Positions 60,451 through 64,000 of a stretch of 64,000 bases of DNA are shown one piece after another. The DNA comes from Pseudomonadota bacterium (lineage in GTDB: Bacteria > Pseudomonadota > Alphaproteobacteria > Rhizobiales > Beijerinckiaceae). Below the pieces are notes generated by a model, which was not told where the DNA came from, made no database searches, and saw nothing but the letters and a program-made list of their open reading frames with translations. The position numbers and the translations under genes are program-made. The first letter of the stretch is position 1. Each line of letters begins with the position of its first letter. Where the stretch lies: NCBI GenBank assembly GCA_023423995.1, contig JAFAEL010000095.1, forward strand, positions 1 to 64,000, written 5' to 3'.

Positions 60451-62472
60451 TCAGCTCGCGGCGGCTAGCGCCAGTTCGGCCGGGCGTCCGGTCACCTCGG
60501 CCATGCGGGCGAACTTCGTCGAGAAGGTCCCCACCCCGGCCGTCGCCGAGCGCAGCTCCACGATGAGGTCGCCGATCTCCGCCTCAGGGACGGTCGCGGA
60601 CAGGACGTCCCAGCCGGGCCAGCCCGCCCGGGAATCGTAGCCGAGGACCTGCCCCCGGCGCGCCGTCACGAGGCTGGCCGCCTTGGAGATGGCGCCCGAC
60701 GGGATGGCGATCTCGACGGAGAGGATCGGCTCCAGCAGCACGGAGGCCTGGCGAGGGATCGCCTCGCTCATGGCGAGCTTGGCGGCGGCCTGGAAGGCGG
60801 CGTCGGAGGAATCGACGGCGTGGTAGGAGCCGTCGACCAGCGTCACGGCGATGTCGACCACGGGGAAACCGAGCCCACCGCGTTTCAGCCAGTCCGTCAC
60901 GCCCGCCTCGACGGACGGGATGTACTGCTTCGGCACGACACCGCCGACGATCCGGCTCTCGAAGGCGAAGCCCTCGCCCCGCCCGAGCGGCCGGACCTCG
61001 ATGGAGACGTCCCCGAACTGGCCATGCCCGCCGGATTGCTTCTTGTGCCGGCCGCGCGCCGAGGCGGCCTGCCGGATGGTCTCGGCGTAGCCCACCTTCG
61101 GCTTGGCGGTCTCCACCTCGACCTGGAACCGGGACGCGAGACGCTCCACGGCGACGCGCAGATGCATCTCCCCCTGGCCGAGCAGACGCATTTCGCCGAG
61201 ATCTGCCCTGTGCTCGAGCTTCAGCGAGGGGTCCTCCTCCACGATCTTGGCGAGCGCGGAGGTGAGCCGGACGTCGTCCTTGCGGTTCTTCGTCCTCACG
61301 GACACGGCATAGACGGGCTCCGCGGCCGCGAGGGCGAGAAGCGCGTCCGGTGCCTTGCGGCTCGCCGCGAAGCACTCGCCCGTGGTGATCGGATCGAGGC
61401 GGGCAAAGCCGGCGACCTCGCCCTCCCCAACCTCCGCAACGCGCGTCGTTTGCGCGCCCCGCAGCTGAGAGAGGCCCGCGATACGCGTCTCGGCCCCGCC
61501 CGAGCCCGTCACGACATCGCCTTCCCGGAACGCGCCCCGAAGCACGCGCGCGACCGAGAGCTTGCCGCTGAACCCCGTATGGATCGTCCGCATCACCTGA
61601 GCGAGGGGCGGCCCCTCGCCGTCGATCCCGAGCCGCTCGCGCGTTTCGGCAAGGGTCGGTGCTTCGTGCCGGAGCGCCTTAAGGAGCCGCGTCACCCCGT
61701 GGCCATGCTCCGCCGAGCCGAGCAGGACGGAGGCGACCTGCCCCTCGCGGAGCTCGCGGCAGAGATCCTGGAAGACGCGGTCCTTTGGCGGCTCCTCGTC
61801 CGAGATCAGCGCCTCCATGAGGGCGTCGTCGTGGTCGGCGAGCCGCTCCAGCATCGTGAAGCGAGCTTCCTTCCCACGCGGCAGCTCGCCGGCGGAAAGC
61901 TCGACCACCTGGCTCGGCGCCTGCTCCCGGTAGACGAAGCCCCGCTCCAGGGCGAGATCGATGAAGCCGGTCGCGGCCCCGTTCTCCCAAATCGGGATCT
62001 GGCGGAGCAGCAGCGGGGTCGTGGAGGCCTCCTGGAGCGAGGCGAGCGTCTCGCGCACCCGCCGGCCCGTCGCGTCGATCTTGTTCAGGAACAGGAAGCG
62101 CGGGATGCCGAGCTCCTCGAGTTCGCGCATCACCAACGATAGCGCCGGCACCTTCCTGTCGTCCGGCTCGCAGACGACGACCGCGGCATCGCAGGCCGGT
62201 AGCGCGGCCCGCATGTCATGCGCGAACTCGACCGAGCCGGGACAGTCGATGAAGGTGTAGGTGTCGCCCAGATATTGCACGGTCGCGACGTTCGGCTCGA
62301 CGCCCATGCTGTGAGCGCGGCCTTCCGGGCTGCCGTCGCCGGCCAGGTTGCCCTGGCCCGACCGGCCCATCCTGTCGATCGCGCCCGTCCGGTGCAGGAT
62401 CGCTTCGAGCAGCGTGGTCTTGCCGCTCTGGAACGGTCCGACGAGCGCAATGCACCGAGGTTGCGAGTTCAT
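60451..62472 (-). CDS. Elongation factor G-like GTPase
   Basis: A 673-residue translation-factor GTPase, shorter than canonical EF-G. G1 is GPFQSGKTTLLEAILHRTG, G3 DCPGSVEFAHDM and G4 LFLNKIDATGRR. Domain II (VARVLRGAFREGDVVTGSG), domain IV (VGYAETIRQAASARGRHKKQ and GHGQFGDVSIEVRPLGRGEG) and domain V are present. The usual G2/switch I (effector) segment is altered: AHSMGVEPNVATV replaces the RGITI-type motif. It is one of the EF-G-like proteins found beside true EF-G in many alphaproteobacteria, with unclear function. Convergent with hslU. Confidence 0.92.
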   Translation of the reverse strand: MNSQPRCIALVGPFQSGKTTLLEAILHRTGAIDRMGRSGQGNLAGDGSPEGRAHSMGVEPNVATVQYLGDTYTFIDCPGSVEFAHDMRAALPACDAAVVVCEPDDRKVPALSLVMRELEELGIPRFLFLNKIDATGRRVRETLASLQEASTTPLLLRQIPIWENGAATGFIDLALERGFVYREQAPSQVVELSAGELPRGKEARFTMLERLADHDDALMEALISDEEPPKDRVFQDLCRELREGQVASVLLGSAEHGHGVTRLLKALRHEAPTLAETRERLGIDGEGPPLAQVMRTIHTGFSGKLSVARVLRGAFREGDVVTGSGGAETRIAGLSQLRGAQTTRVAEVGEGEVAGFARLDPITTGECFAASRKAPDALLALAAAEPVYAVSVRTKNRKDDVRLTSALAKIVEEDPSLKLEHRADLGEMRLLGQGEMHLRVAVERLASRFQVEVETAKPKVGYAETIRQAASARGRHKKQSGGHGQFGDVSIEVRPLGRGEGFAFESRIVGGVVPKQYIPSVEAGVTDWLKRGGLGFPVVDIAVTLVDGSYHAVDSSDAAFQAAAKLAMSEAIPRQASVLLEPILSVEIAIPSGAISKAASLVTARRGQVLGYDSRAGWPGWDVLSATVPEAEIGDLIVELRSATAGVGTFSTKFARMAEVTGRPAELALAAAS

Positions 62473-62611
62473 TCGACCACCTCCGGCTCATGACGTGCCT
62501 GGATGTTAGGCACGCTTTGACCCGAACGCCAACACGGCAAGCTGCCCCTAGTATTGGAGCGCTTTGCGCAATCCCGCGTTGTTCCGCGAAACACGAGCGG
62601 AGCACGGTACG

Positions 62612-62992
62612 ATGCCCAGCAAGCAATCTCCCGAGCAGAAGAAGACAGTCGAGCGCGTCATGCACGAGTACAAGCACGGCGAGCTTCGGATCCGCGGCAG
62701 CGGCCCCAAGGTGAAGAGCTCGAAACAGGCGATCGCCATCGCGCTGCACGAGGCCGGAGCCACCAACCAGGAGAGCCCGAAGAAGAACAGGCAGAACCTG
62801 GCCCGGACCAAGGCGAAGGAGCGAAAAGGCGCGACCGCGAAGGATGCCGCCGAAGGCAAGCGCCGCGGCAAGAGCGCGAAGTCGGGCGGCGAGCCGACCA
62901 GGGCCGAACTCTACGAGATGGCCAAGAAGCGGGACATTCCCGGGCGGTCCAAGATGAGCAAGAGCGAGTTGGCGCGGGCGCTTCATCACTGA
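62612..62992 (+). CDS. DUF6496 protein with C-terminal Rho-N/SAP-like segment
   Basis: A 126-residue, strongly basic protein. The N-terminal EQKKTVERVMHEYKHGELRI and KSSKQAIAIALHEAGATNQE form the DUF6496 domain. A Lys/Ala-rich linker (TKAKERKGATAKDAAEGKRR) leads to TRAELYEMAKKRDIPGRSKM and SKSELARALHH, a Rho-N/SAP-like helix-turn-helix that in other proteins binds DNA or RNA. The ATG at 62612 follows GGAGCACGG. It is divergent from the EF-G-like gene. A nucleic-acid-binding role is inferred. Confidence 0.8.
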   Translation: MPSKQSPEQKKTVERVMHEYKHGELRIRGSGPKVKSSKQAIAIALHEAGATNQESPKKNRQNLARTKAKERKGATAKDAAEGKRRGKSAKSGGEPTRAELYEMAKKRDIPGRSKMSKSELARALHH

Positions 62993-63097
62993 AGCAGGGT
63001 GAAAACATCCCGTGAAAGGCGCCGCGGTGGCTTAAGCCGCGGTTCAGCCACATAGGCGAGTGTAAAGAGGCCAAGTGCGGCTTTCCCGCGCGTTTTC

Positions 63098-63940
63098 ATG
63101 GAGACGATGTTGCCGTCACCCTGGACCATCCTGCGCCGGACCGGCGCGGCTGCACTTCTGCTCGGCCTCTGTTCGACGGCGGCCTCCGCCGCGACCTGCC
63201 GTGATCCGGCCGGGTTCGAGAAGTGGCTTCAGGACATCCGCCGCGAGGCGATCGCGCAGGGCATCTCGGCCCGCGCCGTCGATGCCGGCCTCGCCGGCGT
63301 CACCTTCGACCAGGCCGTGATGCGCAAGGATCGTGGCCAGGGCGCGTTCCGCGTGCCGTTCGAGCAGTTCGTGAAGACGCGCGTGACCGCGGGCCGGGTC
63401 GCGAAGGCCGCGCAGCAGCTTCGGCAGCGTGCGGCCCTGTTCCGCTCGATCGAGCAGCGCTTCGGGGTACCGGGCCCCATCATCGCCGCCATCTGGGCGA
63501 TGGAGACCGATTTCGGCGCCGTGATGGGCAACATGCCGGTCATCCGGTCCGTCGCGACGCTCGCCTACGATTGCCGGCGGACCGAGCGTTTCACGGGCGA
63601 ACTCTTCGCCGCCCTGCGGGTCCTCGAACGAGGCGACATCTCGGCCGCCGAGATGAAGGGCGCCTGGGCCGGCGAGATCGGCCAGACCCAGTTCATGATC
63701 TCCAACTACTACAAATATGCCGTCGATTTCGACGGCAACGGCCATCCCGACCTGATCCGCAGCGTCCCGGACGTCCTGGCCTCCACGGCCAATTACCTCC
63801 GGGCGCATGGGTGGCAGCGCGGCGCCGGCTGGAATCCCGGCCAGCCGAACTTCGCGGCCATCAAGGAGTGGAACAAGTCCGACAACTACGCGCGGGCCAT
63901 CGCCCTGTTCGCCTCCAAGCTCGCCGGCACGGAGGATTGA
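63098..63940 (+). CDS. Lytic murein transglycosylase (MltB family)
   Basis: A 280-residue exported enzyme. A signal peptide (TILRRTGAAALLLGLCSTAA, cleavage near ASA-AT) precedes the SLT_2/MltB domain. FGVPGPIIAAIWAMETDFGA carries the catalytic Glu (about residue 140), and GAWAGEIGQTQFMISNYYKY with DFDGNGHPDL shows the family's Ca-binding loop. It cleaves peptidoglycan between MurNAc and GlcNAc. No peptidoglycan-binding domain follows. A second ATG at codon 4 (63107) is an alternative start. Confidence 0.93.
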   Translation: METMLPSPWTILRRTGAAALLLGLCSTAASAATCRDPAGFEKWLQDIRREAIAQGISARAVDAGLAGVTFDQAVMRKDRGQGAFRVPFEQFVKTRVTAGRVAKAAQQLRQRAALFRSIEQRFGVPGPIIAAIWAMETDFGAVMGNMPVIRSVATLAYDCRRTERFTGELFAALRVLERGDISAAEMKGAWAGEIGQTQFMISNYYKYAVDFDGNGHPDLIRSVPDVLASTANYLRAHGWQRGAGWNPGQPNFAAIKEWNKSDNYARAIALFASKLAGTED

Positions 63941-63952
63941 TGCCGGAAGCGG

Positions 63953-64000
63953 TCAGGGAGTCGCGCCGGCTTCCTCGACCGTCCGGTGCAGATGCTGGAC
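63953..64000 (-). CDS. Possible C-terminal fragment of a minus-strand gene
   Basis: The last 48 bases read on the minus strand as an open frame VQHLHRTVEEAGATP followed by TGA, running off the right edge. It would be convergent with the transglycosylase gene (12-base gap). Too short to assign; reported only because the frame is open to the edge and no other gene claims it. Confidence 0.25.
   Translation of the reverse strand, partial: VQHLHRTVEEAGATP

Noticed and set aside
1..64000. tRNA, rRNA, CRISPR arrays, insertion sequences and prophage genes
   Set aside because: No tRNA T-loop pattern, regularly spaced repeats, transposase, integrase or phage structural genes were found on either strand.

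Overview
The window looks like chromosomal DNA of a GC-rich alphaproteobacterium of the order Hyphomicrobiales, most likely near Methylobacteriaceae (Microvirga or Methylobacterium type). The grounds are the his operon order hisB-DUF2628-hisH-hisA-hisF-hisE-coaA facing hslV-hslU, an IalB-family protein, a DUF2794 protein, several DUF6894 proteins, and imperfect palindromic repeats that begin and end in GTCATyCCGG/CCGGrATGAC. The genus is inferred from gene content only. I saw no rRNA, tRNA, CRISPR array, prophage or insertion sequence. No gene-free stretch exceeds 300 bases.

Layout. 1-9934 carries sugar-acid metabolism on the minus strand (a partial otnK; then uxaC, a sugar-type ABC ATPase and an AceE-like thiamine diphosphate enzyme) around selO, a Crp/Fnr regulator, three DUF6894-type genes and two small disordered proteins. 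10018-18338 is a probable catabolic cluster: an NMT1/TauT-type ABC importer, a FAD oxidase, an NQO-type flavoprotein, a creatininase-family amidohydrolase, a CodA-like deaminase and RidA, interrupted by a parDE module and two palindromic repeats. 18316-23607 holds znuA with a Zur-like box, a His-rich secreted peptide, leuC, an Rrf2/AhpD-like pair with a near-ideal operator, and rplS.

23870-31013 is a dipeptide/oligopeptide-type ABC operon (binding protein, two permeases, two ATPases) into which a vapBC module has been fitted with overlapping start and stop codons. A family-3 binding protein follows. 31091-48290 is mixed housekeeping: hemH, a LysR/DUF1127 pair, SPFH-NfeD, a BI-1 protein with a good sigma-32 promoter, an ABC exporter facing tesA, thpR, ialB, rlmN, an orphan family-5 binding protein and a MHYT-GGDEF-EAL protein.

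48314-63940 contains a RecD-like helicase, a CpxP-like protein, then the tightly overlapping his operon with coaA. A SulP-STAS-cNMP transporter gene is wedged between hisA and hisF. Facing it are hslV, a second parDE module and hslU. An EF-G-like GTPase, a DUF6496 protein and an MltB-like lytic transglycosylase complete the window.

A recurrent theme is accessory genes (three toxin-antitoxin modules, one transporter) placed inside otherwise conserved operons with ATGA, GTGA or TGATG junctions, so that they are co-transcribed and probably translationally coupled to their hosts.
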